A stretch of 64,000 nucleotides of DNA from Plazaster borealis (Eukaryota; Echinodermata; Asteroidea; Forcipulatida; Labidiasteridae), in contig CM037476.1 in the NCBI GenBank assembly GCA_021014325.1, forward strand, positions 22,046,827 to 22,110,826, read 5' to 3'. A program made the translations under genes and the position numbers. The notes beneath the pieces were generated by a model that saw only the letters and a list, made by a program, of their open reading frames with translations, was not told the DNA's origin and made no database searches. Below, in pieces: positions 6,960 to 19,559 of the stretch. Position 1 is the first letter of the stretch; every line of letters starts with the position of its first letter.

Positions 6960-9215
6960 ATTAGTATGCCGTTGCACATACTCGCGGGGAGACGTTGGAA
7001 CACCAGTGCCGACCCCAGTAAGCGGTGTCCGGCAGGCGAAAATTCCCAGAATGCACAAAAATGCAAAACAGCGAACGCAAATTTAAGAAATGGCAAAACC
7101 CCCAGTTTATGTTTTGAATATGCCAGATTTATCACAAAGTCACCACACACAAATCATTAAACCCTCACGCAAGCTCCGCCATACAGACTACCCTAGTGCC
7201 GCAAGAAAAAAAACCATGCCTGACGGGTGAAACGAAGGAAGGGCCGACCAATGCGGGTGTCCATGATCTACCATTGATGCGCGCTTTCGCGGGGAGACGT
7301 CGGAACACCAGCGCAGACCCCCCCCCCCCCCACCCCCACCCCCAATCCAATAAATGCGGATATCCGACTGCCGTTGCACACAATCGCGGGTAGACGTGGG
7401 TACACCAATGCGGACCCCACGGGTTCCCCGGGACGCCAGGACGCATCAATTCAGCAGGGTGCGGGATGGAAAGTAATTGTTTATTGCGTGCATTCATGAG
7501 AAATTACCTTAGATTATGCAATGCTACTTTGTTCGATCGCAAATAAGGGCACCGGTTATCCAAACATGTAAATTATTGTTTATTGTGTGCATTCATTGTA
7601 AAAAGAACTATTTTGCAAAGGATAATCTTTAAATATAAAAGTTCAAGGAAAAAATTTGGTTTGTTTGGGTTTACATTTAAAGGGGCTGTGTTGTCTTGAT
7701 CGTAGTTTGGTCAGAAACATGAACTCTGACCCAGTGACTGCACGCGCGCGCTTTGACTGTGATCACAAAGGGCACCGTCGTAATGATTCTTACCACACAG
7801 TCCACACTGCTTTGATGGATGACAGGCCAAAAAGTTTCAGATGTAGGTATAAGTCGAAAGCTATATGAAGAAACCAAGAATTCACAAAATATAACGCTAT
7901 AAATATGTGTGACCAGGGACTTTTAGTGCACTGTCCCTTTAATTAAGGTATTTACTTGTGCAACCCTAAGTACTGCTGTTGCCTAGCAACAACCATGTGC
8001 AGTGGACTTGGAGGTGTCCAGCATCCAGCCTAGTGGCTAGCGGTACTGGTGGTGGTTTCTTGACATTGACCCTGGGAGTCTCTGGGGGCATTACCAACTT
8101 TGGCTATAGAATTTTCCCACAGATGCAATGCACTGTACTTGTACTACACTGTATTGTTTATAGTGCTTTCATTATGAGAAACAGTTTCGTCGCTGGTATG
8201 GACATTTTGTTGCGGCACACAGAATGTAGACCCTACCCATGGACTACACTTGCACTGACCGCCACTATTATCTGGTCAGTGACCAAGCCTTACCTCTATA
8301 AAATATCAGTTGTTTCTAAATGTATTCATTCTCTGTGCACTATTCGTTCTGTATGAATTATAGCCAATTGAAGAACGTTTGTGGTATCTTCTTTCTTCGT
8401 CTATCGGCCATACCCCGCCGCACAAAAGAACCCTATTACCAAGAACTGTTTTGGTTTCACTGCCGAAACACCGTAACACGTCGTAACAGTGATTGGTTAC
8501 AGCCGCGTATCATTATGTTCACTCTTGATATTTTGGAAAATGGGGACATTTTGTTGCCGCACATAGAATGTAGACCCTAAATGTAGCTGTCATCACCATG
8601 AACTATTTCCATAATTATAGTTTCTAGAACAAAAACACACCCAATAACGGCCGCCCAGTGCGGGTATCCGGCTACCGTTGCACACAATCGCGGCTACACG
8701 TCGAAACACCAACGCAGACCCCAACCCACGGCCCTCCAGAACAAAAACACACCCAATAGACCTTTCTTTTGCAACGTCACAGCCGGAGTTTTTGCCAACC
8801 GAGGTTGGAAAACTATGGAAAGCCATAAATGCAAAGCATAAGCAGAAAGCCACAGTTTGTAATAATGTTACACAAATATTCAAAAATAGTGTTGAATTTG
8901 TTGGAAACAAAGCAACCAATCATGGTATGTATTTTTGGTTGATTGAAAATTTACAGAAATGTTGAATTTTGACACAACTTTTGTTAACACGATTGAATGT
9001 TTTGCTAACATTCGGCCGTCCATGCCAACCAGCGCGGTTTGTTTATCAACAAAAGAAAGGTATATAACGGCCGCCCAGTGTGGGTATCCGTTGCACACAA
9101 TCGCGGCTACACGTCGAAACACCAACGCGACGGGTACCCCGACACCCAATTATGGCCGACCAGTGCGGGTATCCGCGGCTACACGTTGAAACACCAACGC
9201 AGACCCCAACCGACG
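6960..9215. repeat. Dispersed copies of a 50-70-bp module
   Basis: A module reading GTTGCACACAATCGCGG, then ACACGTCGAAACACCAACG and CAGACCCC recurs near 6970, 7276, 7370, 8670, 9090 and 9170. The first three copies vary more. Between copies lie a C-rich run (7319-7346) and, from 7430 to 8590, non-coding sequence in which I see no gene. The short open frames here are composed of the repeat itself. Confidence 0.6.
8756..9065 (+). mobile_element. MITE family D, first copy
   Basis: It begins TAGACCTTTCTTTTG and ends CAAAAGAAAGGTATATA, so the ends are inverted repeats. An inverted second copy lies at 9387-9697 and a fragment at 59511-59596. It has no coding capacity. Confidence 0.75.
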
Positions 9216-9281
9216 GGTACCCCGACATTGACCCCAGGACGCACCAATCCAGCAGGGTGCGGGCGCCAGTCGACGTGAAGA

Positions 9282-9371
9282 GATGGCGCGCTTCTAATCC
9301 AAGATGGCGCGCTTCTAATCCACGATGGCGCGCTTCTAATTCCAAGATGGCGCGCTTCTAATCCAAGATGG
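9282..9371. repeat. 20-bp minisatellite, four to five copies
   Basis: The unit AGATGGCGCGCTTCTAATCC repeats with single-base changes between the two inverted MITE-D copies. The last copy decays into AAGATGGCGATTTAACG. Confidence 0.85.
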
Positions 9372-9386
9372 CGATTTAACGATCGT

Positions 9387-9697
9387 TATAGACCTTTCTT
9401 TTGTTGATAAACAAAGTGCGCTGGTTGGCATGGCCAGCCGAATGTTAAAAAACAATCAATTGTGTTAAAAGAAAATTGTGACCAAATTCAACATTTTCTG
9501 TAAAGATTCATGAGCTGAAATACCTCCCATGATTGGTTGATTTGTTTCCAACGAATTCAACATTATTTTTGAATATTTGTGCGACATTGCTGCAAACTAT
9601 GGCTATCTGTTTTTGCTTTGCATTTATGGCTTTCCATATTTTTCCACCCTCGGTTGGCAAAAACTCGGGCTGTGACGTGTCAAAAGAAAGGTCTATA
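9387..9697 (-). mobile_element. MITE family D, second copy, inverted
   Basis: This is the same element as 8756-9065 in the opposite orientation, with terminal TATAGACCTTTCTTTTG. The pair makes a 310-bp inverted repeat with a 320-bp spacer. Confidence 0.75.
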
Positions 9698-9822
9698 GTA
9701 TAGATACGGCTCTGGCGACGTGTAGAATGAGCTCCTTGCTTAACGCGCAACGCTGCTGATACGCTGAGGACACGCGCACGTTTTTAACGCACCAAGAACA
9801 ATTACTATCGGACAATTCGCCG

Positions 9823-10080
9823 TGAGGGCGTATGTGGACGAGTTTCACGTGATGAAAAACAAGTAAACAAACGGGTTTTTCCCATTGTTGTTATTATTAT
9901 GTTGATGTATTTCGTCATTGATGCAAGAAAACTACGTACAAGCATTAAAATAAGATGAAACTGTAATTGTGATGCAAGCATTGACTGATGAAAGCGCCCC
10001 CATACGGTCAAAAATATAGTCAATTAGCCCGAACATCTTCGAGGCTCGTGAATAACGCCAGATAGCGGCCTTGAGCGCCG
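9823..10080 (-). repeat. Unclassified dispersed repeat, shared with 27240-27450
   Basis: Segments such as TTTCACGTGATGAAAAACAA, the ATTTCGTCATTGATGCAAGA tract and AAACTGTAATTGTGATGCAA recur in reverse orientation at 27240-27450. No protein-coding signal was recognised. Confidence 0.65.
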
Positions 10081-11385
10081 CCTTGCAGGATCCTGCAAAG
10101 GGCACCTTTTTGACCTTGTATCCATTCACACATAGATTCGTAGTCACACACACGTGTACACGCATTACATTGTGTATAAACAACATTACATACAAAACAC
10201 GCGCGCCTTGTATCCAATGACATCATTGGGTCTGTAAAACAAGTACCTGTCTTTATCCTGCGGATAAAAACAGGGGACCAGTCTATCGGACAATAAGCGC
10301 TGCCTCATTTTGCCTCAATGGGGGCGTTGTTTGAGAGTTTGACGTCATACGCAAGGGGTCTATGGGATAGAAAAGTGTACCACAGCACATTTAGTCTAAA
10401 CACAAACTCTCCGATCTCCTTTCGTGGAGATTACCACTAGTTGGTCCAAGGCTGCTTATTTTATATTCACAGCTAACCTTCATAATTAAGGACCATTCAC
10501 CTCCATGTTAGAACAATAAAACCTGGTTGTCACGCACGAACATTCTGCAAACAGCTTAAAATCGAAAAATAAATAAAATGTTCTTTTCATTAAGACAGCA
10601 TGCTGTGCGAGTTGTTTTTGTTTTAAATCAACATGATGTGAACAAACGGAACACACCTCAAAACTTGTCAACTGTAATTAAAATGTTCCTTGATGTGGTA
10701 GTTATAATGATACAACATGTTAAATATCTCATAAATACCACTGTGTCTGCCATTATAAAACCACGATAGTTAAATGTAAATAAGGTGCATGGTCTAAATA
10801 CGAAGGCCGCTCCACAATCCGCCGCCTGTGGACGCGTGGAGTTGGGGATAGCTGCCCCGCTCCATTGAACCCTTGCAATTGCAAAGACTGAACGCACCGT
10901 CCGCATAATGCGCGTCTACCATTTTGGGCGTCATCAGTTCCAACCTTGTTCCCAGGGGGTGGTGGATCTCGCTGCCCCACTTCTTCCCCCTGCACGCGTA
11001 CAGTTTTGACTCCCAAAATGACAGAGTAGGTGCGTTTAAACTTCTTCTCTACTTCTACGTTGTACTCTGCAATGTCCGTAAGTCAGGATATAATGCAAAG
11101 AAAGGTTTGCGTATTTTTATTGTTTAATGTATAGCCTAGTGTTGCTGCTCTAGTTGGTATTTTTAAAACTGTTTTTATTATGGAGCTGCCCAAATTTGTA
11201 ATTGCCTTATCAAGGATTAATAAAGTTTTTTGAATTGAAAAGTTGTGCTGCCCGTCGTGAAATGAGTCAACAAATATATTGTATGAAAAAGGGGTACAAT
11301 ACAAATAAAAGAAATGTTTTGCTCACATTGACCGTTGAAAACATACAGCAAGAGCCGGGAGAAGATGCAGTGAATGGGGAATGAC
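10081..11385. other. Non-coding stretch, no gene seen
   Basis: I see no convincing gene on either strand. A stem-loop at 10246-10274 (CCTGTCTTTATCC/GGATAAAAACAGG, one mismatch) and scattered short repeats are the only structure noted. Confidence 0.5.
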
Positions 11386-11786
11386 TTAAAGGGATTGTAT
11401 ACGTTTAGTAATTGGAACCCACTGTTTGTTTCAATCCTATATAGTTGTAGATACATACCATAAAACTATCCTGTGAAAATTTTATTTAAAAAGGTGGTAG
11501 CGTTTCTGAGATATTGCCAAAAATCTGGAGCGGTTATGTCCACGCAGGAAGAATTATCTGCAATTGGACTACACTTTCTAAGAAACGTTACTGCAGTAAG
11601 TAACGCTTCTCACGATTCAATTTTTGGGGGATAAAAACAGATAAATTTTTCCACAACCGCAGTACTTCGAGGTGCAAAGTTTCACAAAATGCATTATATT
11701 ATCCAAAGCTGCTGTACTTCTTACCAAGTAAGTTTTTATTGCCACTCAATTTCAGAGTCATTACCAAACGTATACAGACCCTTTAA
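11386..11786 (+). mobile_element. MITE family A, second full-length copy
   Basis: It runs from TTAAAGGGATTGTATACG to ACGTATACAGACCCTTTAA, with inverted ends. An internal palindrome lies near 11580-11612 (AGAAACGTTACTGC/GTAACGCTTCT). It is similar along its length to 6459-6841. Confidence 0.8.
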
Positions 11787-11877
11787 TACCGAGAATAGTA
11801 AACGGTGTGTAAAGAAGGGGAAGCAAGTTAGAAAACATGCACATACCATGAAAGTAGGCTTACACTAAAAAAAACTC

Positions 11878-12085
11878 CCGGGTCAAAATTGACCTGGATG
11901 CCGCGTCCCAGTGGGCCCGATCCCCTTCCGGGTCAGGCTGACGTACCCGAAAGAAATGGTCAAAGAAATTGTATTTTGCCCCGGATTCTGTTTCAATCTA
12001 ACCCATTTATGGGTAATTTTGACACAGATTCCGGGTCGTACTGACCACGAAATGGATCGGGCCCCATGGGATCTGGATCCAGGTC
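11878..12085. mobile_element. Foldback element
   Basis: The left arm (CCTGGATGCCGCGTCCCAGT, then GGGCCCGATCCC) and the right arm (GGATCGGGCCCCATGGGATC, then TGGATCCAGG) are imperfect inverses across about 200 bases. It is non-coding. Confidence 0.6.
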
Positions 12086-12332
12086 ACCTAAGTTTTAAAA
12101 GTTTACATGTAGTAAAAGAGGCTATTAAGCAAAGATAGACCATACGGTTCTAGGGACAAAGCAATGCGATTTCTCCCATCTCAATTTTGTAATATTGGTA
12201 CATAATGCAATATACTTGCGATGCGATCTATGTGACGATGCTCGATGTTTACGAGTGTGCATCGTAAGTTGAGAAAAGCTTCGTAAAATTTGGTCATGAA
12301 AGTTGTCGTGAATATTCACGATTAGGGGCAAA

Positions 12333-13410
12333 ACCAATAACTGGAAGTCACCGGGATTAGACGGAATTGCTAATTTCTGGATGAAGAACTTGCCTAGCAC
12401 CCACAAAGATGTTGCAAACGCCTACAATGACGTAGTCAAATACCCAGAGAAATGCCCCGAATGGCTGACAAAAGGAACTACATACCTGCTCCCAAAATCG
12501 GAAGAAACTCTGAACCCCAAAAACTATAGACCAATCACTTGCCTACCCACAATGTACAAAATCATTACCTCCATCATGAGAGGACCTACAGCTTCCTTGA
12601 CGAAAACAACTTGCTACCAGCAGAACAACAAGGATGTAGAAAAGGAAGCTATGGCTGCAAAGACCAACTTGTCAACAAAACCATATTGGAAGAAGCCAAA
12701 TCTAAGAAGAAAAAAACTTATCAACAGCATGGATTGACTGATAGTGTACCTTATTCCTGGATAGAAAAGTGCCTTGAGATCTACAATGCCCAACTACTGT
12801 ACAGAGAGCATGACGACCTGAAACCACCTTGAATCTCCACCATGCAGAAGGATCGATAACATCGAGACCGATCAACATCAGATGCGGGATTTTTAAAGGA
12901 GACTCACTATCACCACTACTCTTCTGTCTAGCGCTAGCACCACTCAGTAATCTGCTAAACAACAGCAGCTACGGATACACATCAGGGTATGGCAAACTTA
13001 ACCACCTTTTCTACATGGATGACCTCAAGACATTTGCCAAGGATGACAACCAGCAAAAGGGTCTGCTCACCATTGTGAGGACCTTCAGTGACGACATCAG
13101 GATGGAGTTCGAACTCGATAAGTGTGCCAAAGCAACCTTCAAGAGAGGAAAACTCACCAAAACAGCAGACCTAGACCTTGACATTTTTAATAAAATCAAG
13201 GAGGTGGACCAGGAGGGTACATACAAGTATCTTGGAATAAATGAAGGTGACGGCATACAAGACGCAGCCATGAAGGAGAAGGTCCGGAAAGAGTACTATA
13301 GAAGAGTGCGTATGATTTTGAAGAGTGAACTCAATGCGGCCAACCGATTTGAAGCTATCAACACCATTGCGATACCTGTAGTCACGTACAGTTTCAACAT
13401 CATCAACTGA
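12333..13410 (+). pseudogene. LINE reverse transcriptase remnant (restriction-like-endonuclease class)
   Basis: A degraded reverse transcriptase spread over frames. The 5' part (12381-12830) needs at least one frame change. PKSEETLNPKNYRPITCLPT is the conserved entry to the RT fingers. From 12829 the frame is cleaner: GIFKGDSLSPLLFCLALAPL is the family's counterpart of the GxxQGxxLSP block, and FYMDDLKTFAK near 13009-13041 carries the catalytic YMDD. EGTYKYLGINEGDG and VRKEYYRRVRMILK are typical thumb-region motifs. A TGA at 13408-13410 ends the frame where the protein clearly continues in 13432-13626 (KTRKILT, PKADVHRMYL). The element is 5' truncated and inactive. Confidence 0.8.
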
Positions 13411-14531
13411 AAACTGTCTGACATTAAGAGAATGGATGCAAAGACAAGGAAAATATTGACCATGGAGAAGATGCACTATCCGAAAGCAGACGTTCACAGG
13501 ATGTACCTATCATCTGGAGGACGCGGCCTAATCCAGCTTGAACTGACCTTCAAAACCTCCACAATCGGGCTAGATGCTTATCTGACAAAAAATAATAATC
13601 AACTCCTCCAATGTGAAACAACATGATGGCAAGAAAAAGCTCTACTCCATCAAACAAGAAGCACTAAAATTCAAAAGAGAGCTTGACTGTTCAGAAATCC
13701 CACCTTCAGATAATGAAGCAACAACTGTCTATGCAAAACGAGTAAAGCAGAAAGCAAAAACCAAGGGTCAAGAACAACTTCAGAAACCTGGGAAGACAAG
13801 GTAATGCATGGGAAGTATCCAAAAAGGACGAAAGAAGCAGATGTAGACCAACAGAAGACACACCAGTGGCTCAGAAACACTGGGCTGAAAGCAGAGACGG
13901 AGGGCCTTATCATTGCCGCCCAAGACCAGAGTCTCGTCACCAGATCATTTCATTATCGCATCATCAAGGATGGAATGAACCCACAATGTAGGATCTGTGG
14001 AAAATATGAAGAAACCGTAGATCACATTGTCTCCGGTTGTCCAGTGCTAGCGAAGGCAGCGGCATACCTTCACTGGAAGATCTGCATCCATTACAATATT
14101 GAGACGACAGGGGAGTGGTATAAACACCAGCCGACAACGGTCACTAAGAATGATGTTGTAACCATCCTCTGGGACATACCAATCCACACCGACAGGGAGG
14201 TAAAAGCGAATAGACCTGACATCATCATCAAGGACAAGAAGGACCAGAGGTGTATACTCATACACGTATCGTTACCCTCTGAACGAAACACCTCCGTGAA
14301 ATAACAGAAAAGCTGTCCAAGTATAAAGACCTTGATATCGAGATCAACAGGATGTGGGAAATGAAGTCCGAGACAATACTGGTGGTCATCGGAGCTCTAG
14401 GACTAGTGAAGAAGGGACTGGATAAATTCATCGACCGTATCCCAGCAGGCAACATTAACATTCACTTAGTCCAGAAAATAGCACTCCTCGGAACAGCCCA
14501 CCTATTACGTAGAATACTGTCCATCCATTAA
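13411..14531 (+). pseudogene. LINE C-terminal region: zinc knuckle and endonuclease-like remnant
   Basis: Continuation of the same LINE. The frame 13804-14304 has an ATG and reads HQWLRNTGLKAETEGLIIAA. A CCHC knuckle follows (CRICGKYEETVDHIVSGCP, about residues 62-80), and then RPDIIIKDKKDQRCILIHV. The RPD...K pattern resembles the PD-(D/E)xK endonuclease of R2/R4-type LINEs, but where I would expect IDV there is IHV, so a likely catalytic Asp is changed. Another frame continues past 14304 (YKDLDIEI, VVIGALGLVKKGL) to about 14531, where the resemblance ends. Several frame changes show the element is dead. Confidence 0.72.
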
Positions 14532-15193
14532 ATAACATCCCCCTTTTAGCGCCTCAGATCCATAGTCTGGATCCGGCTCTATCTGAGGCAACAGCACTGA
14601 AAGATCTACCGCCATTAGATGTTCTAGGAGGTGGTGAAGGTTTTTGCACATGGTTTAGAGAGCTAGGAAGAACGATAACTATTTTGAGTTGGTTGATGTC
14701 GCTGAACGAGATTCTGCAGCCATCAATACGCGATGATGGAGCGTCAAGATGTATTTGTATGGTAACTCTGCCACCAACCAGTGTGTCCGACCTGGTTCCT
14801 TCTATCATGATGTTTGAGCGTTAAATCAGTCTTTCGGCTTCTTCTCACCCGTACACTCATATTGCTTTGCTGAGATGTAAAACAAAGAGCCATTCCAAAC
14901 AGCTTTATTCCACGTATAGGCTACTGCATCTCTTTGGAACTCCTTGCCTGGTGCATGTTTCCCTCCTTTCTACAATCTATACTGTTTTGAGAGGAATGAT
15001 ATCAACTCCTACCTTCAACTCCCCTGAGCTATTTTCATTATTATCTTAAAATTTTTCTTCTTGTAGCTCCTTGACAATAGTCGCTTTAGCCTTAATTTGG
15101 GCGAACTTCCACCGGTATAACAAAAGAGAATATTTTGCCAAATCATACCTGGATTTTGACCGACTGATCTGCACTTGAGACAAATTCTGCCAA
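14532..15193. other. Gap after the LINE, nothing assignable
   Basis: An 84-codon open frame on the minus strand (14554-14808) has no motif I recognise. No repeat ends are clear. A short inverted pair, GATCCATAGTC/GACTATGGATC-like, near 14565 is weak. Confidence 0.4.
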
Positions 15194-16211
15194 GATTAGC
15201 ACTTGATTGTTCATGCCAAGAAAGTTCTCTACTTCTAAAAGGACGGTGTAAAATTGCAGTGGTGTGCTTGTTAGTGTTGCAAAACAAGCAAAAACTAGAG
15301 GCAATGCCAAACTGAGCATTTTTGCAACTTGCAAAAGGAACACTTCGGCAGCACAAGATACATTCTTCTAGCTGTAACTCACAAGAAAATAAGAAAACTG
15401 AAATGTGAATGAAAAATAAACTGAACACGGTAGAGTCAAATTTTTGACTCCACAAAATGGCCGACCGTGTTAGTTCGCATAGTAAAAGGAAAACCACGCA
15501 ATTTCGAGGCATATTTGTGTGGATCATTGTATTCTACTTTTATACGTCTTTCTAACCATATGCATTTTATAACAAACGGTTACAAACGCTTTTTTGTTTG
15601 ACCAACTCGTCCGATCCAAGGCAATGTGTCCCTTTAAGCTCAAACAAATGTTGCAAATCGGCAACATGTTACCAGCTGAGATACCATGTAATATAGATTG
15701 CTAATACATGGCTCATCCCTGATACATATTTGCTAAGCTGACAAATTTGCTAATCACCATTTTCTGCTGGTAAACATTTTCTGCAAAACAAAATATTTTC
15801 CGTGATTGACAAAAACTGCCGAAGTCAATAGATGAGACAAACAAGAGAAAAGAGGAGAAAATAATTGTTGACAAATTTAATATTTAAAAGACTCCGCTGC
15901 CTGAGACAAAAAAAAAACTATACCGACTTTAAAAACCTAAATACCGGCTGCAACTACACCTGGTTACAAGTTGAACGGTGACGATGCGTACGAACAGGAG
16001 GCAAGCATTCAGGGCCCTATTTCATGGCTCTTCTTATCGGCGAAATCTTCGCCTACAGGGCAAGCGCAAAAGCAAAAATTCCCTGCTATTAACCCGTAAA
16101 ATACGCTTGACGTACGCGCAGAATTCCCAGATTCCGTTTAGCACAGAATTCCCTGATTCCGTAAGCGCCGATTATTTGCTTACGGTAAGCAGAGTCATAA
16201 AATTGGGCCCA

Positions 16212-16403
16212 GGGCCCAATTTCATAGAGCTGCTTAAGCACAAAAAGTAGCTAAGCACAACAAAATATGCTTGCAAGAATAAGGTTACCAGCCAAACTAC
16301 TATGTTACATGTACAATTTGTGACTGGTATCCTGCTTATTTCTGCTTAGCAGACAATCGTTAAGCAATATTTTCTGCTTAAGCAGCACTATGAAATTGGG
16401 CCC
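16212..16403. mobile_element. MITE family C (foldback, GGGCCCAATTTCATAG ends)
   Basis: The terminal GGGCCCAATTTCATAGAG is inverted at the right end (CTATGAAATTGGGCCC). Internal GCTTAAGCA-type repeats also pair. The same family occurs at 18162-18353 and 60345-60590. A loose second end (AATTGGGCCC) abuts the left side, hinting at a nested or earlier insertion. Confidence 0.8.
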
Positions 16404-16630
16404 AGATGAGGTAAGTTTACACGGTCGACTGGGAATTCCCCCCGTCCAACATCTGGGTCTTTTGTTCACGACTTAAAGCAGACTGGGCCGACTGGGCCGA
16501 TGTTCCGCTGTCTGGCTGTTGAGTGCCACTCTCGAAACACTGTAGGTACTAACATATAGACAAAGAAAAATGGACAAGAGCTGGACTTGAACCTGCAACT
16601 TCCCGATTAACGTGCATGTAACTATAAAGA

Positions 16631-17009
16631 TTAAAGGTATCGTACACGTTTGGTAATGACTCAAAACAAATAATATTAGCATAAAAACTTACTTGGTAAC
16701 AAGCAACGGAGAGCTGCTGATAGTATAAAACATTGTGAGAAACGACTCCCTCTGAAGTAACGTAGTTTTTGAGAAAGAGGTAATTTCTCACTAAAATAAT
16801 AAAAACTTCTTGCAAGAAGTTTTTATTCCTAATCTGAAAGCACACAAATTTGTACAACGAGGGTGTTTTTTCTTTCGTCATTTTCTTGCAACTTCGATGA
16901 CCAATTGAGCCCAACTTTTCACAGGCTTGTTATTTTATGCATCATGTTGGGATACACCAAGTGAGAACACTGGTCTTTGACAATTTCCAAACGTGTTCAG
17001 TGCCTTTAA
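16631..17009 (-). mobile_element. MITE family B, copy 1
   Basis: Ends TTAAAGGTATCGTACACG and CGTGTTCAGTGCCTTTAA are inverted. A perfect 30-bp palindrome sits at the centre (AATAAAAACTTCTTG and its inverse). Other copies are at 18581-18959, 24384-24732, 36757-37058 and 54296-54674. It is non-coding. Confidence 0.85.
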
Positions 17010-18161
17010 ACAGTATAGCTTCATAACTTAGGTAGGGCATTCGATGCTCATTTTACTTGGGGCTTATACTCCGTAAGTGAAGAAGTCCGCAGCGCTGGGG
17101 TAAGCCAAAGAAGGGGGTATCTTATAACCCAAGCCTGAAAAGATTAGCACTTGATTGTTCATGCCAAGAAAGTTCTCTACTTCTAAAAGGACGGTGTAAA
17201 ATTGCAGTGGTGTGCTTGTTAGTGTTGCAAAACAAGCAAAAACTAGAGGCAATGCCAAACTGAGCATTTTTGCAACTTGCAAAAGGAACACTTCGGCAGC
17301 ACAAGATACATTCTTCTAGCTGTAACTCACAAGAAAATAAGAAAACTGAAATGTGAATGAAAAATAAACTGAACACGGTAGAGTCAAATTTTTGACTCCA
17401 CAAAATGGCCGACCGTGTTAGTTCGCATAGTAAAAGGAAAACCACGCAATTTCGAGGCATATTTGTGTGGATCATTGTATTCTACTTTTATACGTCTTTC
17501 TAACCATATGCATTTTATAACAAACGGTTACAAACGCTTTTTTGTTTGACCAACTCGTCCGATCCAAGGCAATGTGTCCCTTTAAGCTCAAACAAATGTT
17601 GCAAATCGGCAACATGTTACCAGCTGAGATACCATGTAATATAGATTGCTAATACATGGCTCATCCCTGATACATATTTGCTAAGCTGACAAATTTGCTA
17701 ATCACCATTTTCTGCTGGTAAACATTTTCTGCAAAACAAAATATTTTCCGTGATTGACAAAAAACTGCCGAAGTCAATAGATGAGACAAACAAGAGAAAA
17801 GAGGAGAAAATAATTGTTGACAAATTTAATATTTAAAAGACTCCCGCTGCCTGAGACAAAAAAAAAACTATACCGACTTTAAAAACCTAAATACCGGCTG
17901 CAACTACACCTGGTTACAAGTTGAACGGTGACGATGCGTACGAACAGGAGGCAAGCATTCAGGGCCCTATTTCATGGCTCTTCTTATCGGCGAAATCTTC
18001 GCCTACAGGGCAAGCGCAAAAGCAAAAATTCCCTGCTATTAACCCGTAAAATACGCTTGACGTACGCGCAGAATTCCCAGATTCCGTTTAGCACAGAATT
18101 CCCTGATTCCGTAAGCGCCGATTATTTGCTTACGGTAAGCAGAGTCATAAAATTGGGCCCA

Positions 18162-18353
18162 GGGCCCAATTTCATAGAGCTGCTTAAGCACAAAAAGTAG
18201 CTAAGCACAACAAAATATGCTTGCAAGAATAAGGTTACCAGCCAAACTACTATGTTACATGTACAATTTGTGACTGGTATCCTGCTTATTTCTGCTTAGC
18301 AGACAATCGTTAAGCAATATTTTCTGCTTAAGCAGCACTATGAAATTGGGCCC
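18162..18353. mobile_element. MITE family C, duplicated copy
   Basis: This is the copy of 16212-16403 carried in the second tandem unit. Confidence 0.8.
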
Positions 18354-18580
18354 AGATGAGGTAAGTTTACACGGTCGACTGGGAATTCCCCCCGTCCAAC
18401 ATCTGGGTCTTTTGTTCACGACTTAAAGCAGACTGGGCCGACTGGGCCGATGTTCCGCTGTCTGGCTGTTGAGTGCCACTCTCGAAACACTGTAGGTACT
18501 AACATATAGACAAAGAAAAATGGACAAGAGCTGGACTTGAACCTGCAACTTCCCGATTAACGTGCATGTAACTATAAAGA

Positions 18581-18959
18581 TTAAAGGTATCGTACACGTT
18601 TGGTAATGACTCAAAACAAATAATATTAGCATAAAAACTTACTTGGTAACAAGCAACGGAGAGCTGCTGATAGTATAAAACATTGTGAGAAACGACTCCC
18701 TCTGAAGTAACGTAGTTTTTGAGAAAGAGGTAATTTCTCACTAAAATAATAAAAACTTCTTGCAAGAAGTTTTTATTCCTAATCTGAAAGCACACAAATT
18801 TGTACAACGAGGGTGTTTTTTCTTTCGTCATTTTCTTGCAACTTCGATGACCAATTGAGCCCAACTTTTCACAGGCTTGTTATTTTATGCATCATGTTGG
18901 GATACACCAAGTGAGAACACTGGTCTTTGACAATTTCCAAACGTGTTCAGTGCCTTTAA
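18581..18959 (-). mobile_element. MITE family B, duplicated copy
   Basis: This is the copy of 16631-17009 carried in the second tandem unit. Confidence 0.85.
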
Positions 18960-19559
18960 ACAGTATAGCTTCATAACTTAGGTAGGGCATTCGATGCTCA
19001 TTTTACTTGGGGCTTATACTCCGTAAGTGAAGAAGTCCGCAGCGCTGGGGTAAGCCAAAGAAGGGGGTATCTTATAACCCAAGCCTGAAAAGTAGGTATT
19101 TGAGTCACCAAACGAAGCAAAGTACATTTAAAAATAACAACAGAAAAAAAACATCAAAGTTTTGCAAGTGCTTTGGAAAACACCAGCACCAAGTGTTTTA
19201 AGCAAGTTAGGGGGACCTAAAACTCCTGGGCCAAACACCTTTCCTAGCAAGATCGCTGTTTGCGGGCAGATTGCGTCGAGGTATAAGCAGCACGTACATC
19301 TTTAACCATAAATCTCCATTGTGGTATCGTAATGGCCGGATAAAATGGAGATGAACGTCTCTATGGCCAGATGCTGAGGATCTGCTGAGGATTTGCTGGT
19401 TACCTCTTACCTCTTTTATCTCGGTTTTATAATTTTTTCTCGTTTGATCAATTTTACAGTCATTATTTTGTTGGTAACATAAATAGTGTAAGTACTTATG
19501 AATAGTCAAGGTATTTTAGTGTGTAATAACACTATTTTAGTGTGTAATATTTGCCAATT

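Larger units (their letters stand above)
15194..17141. repeat. First copy of a 1.95-kb tandem duplication
   Basis: From GATTAGCACTTGATTGTTC to AAGCCTGAAAA, this block is repeated directly at 17142-19091. It contains one MITE-C and one MITE-B copy and no gene I can support. The short open frames here (for example 15978-16250) have exact counterparts in the second copy. Confidence 0.92.
17142..19091. repeat. Second copy of the 1.95-kb tandem duplication
   Basis: Over its length I found only two differences from the first copy, both single-base insertions: an extra A in the A run near 17763 and an extra C near 17845. This points to a very young duplication or an assembly artefact. The junction shows a short AAG microhomology. 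Confidence 0.92.

Noticed and set aside
7165..7497. Proteins with glycine or proline runs around 7.2-7.5 kb
   Set aside because: The runs come from C-rich and G-rich simple sequence inside dispersed repeats.
14554..14808. Eighty-four-codon minus-strand gene after the LINE
   Set aside because: No motif, no promoter and no matching neighbour. Left unassigned.
15978..18200. Ninety-codon frames at 15978-16250 and 17928-18200 as genes
   Set aside because: They are identical because of the tandem duplication, overlap the MITE-C end and have no motif.
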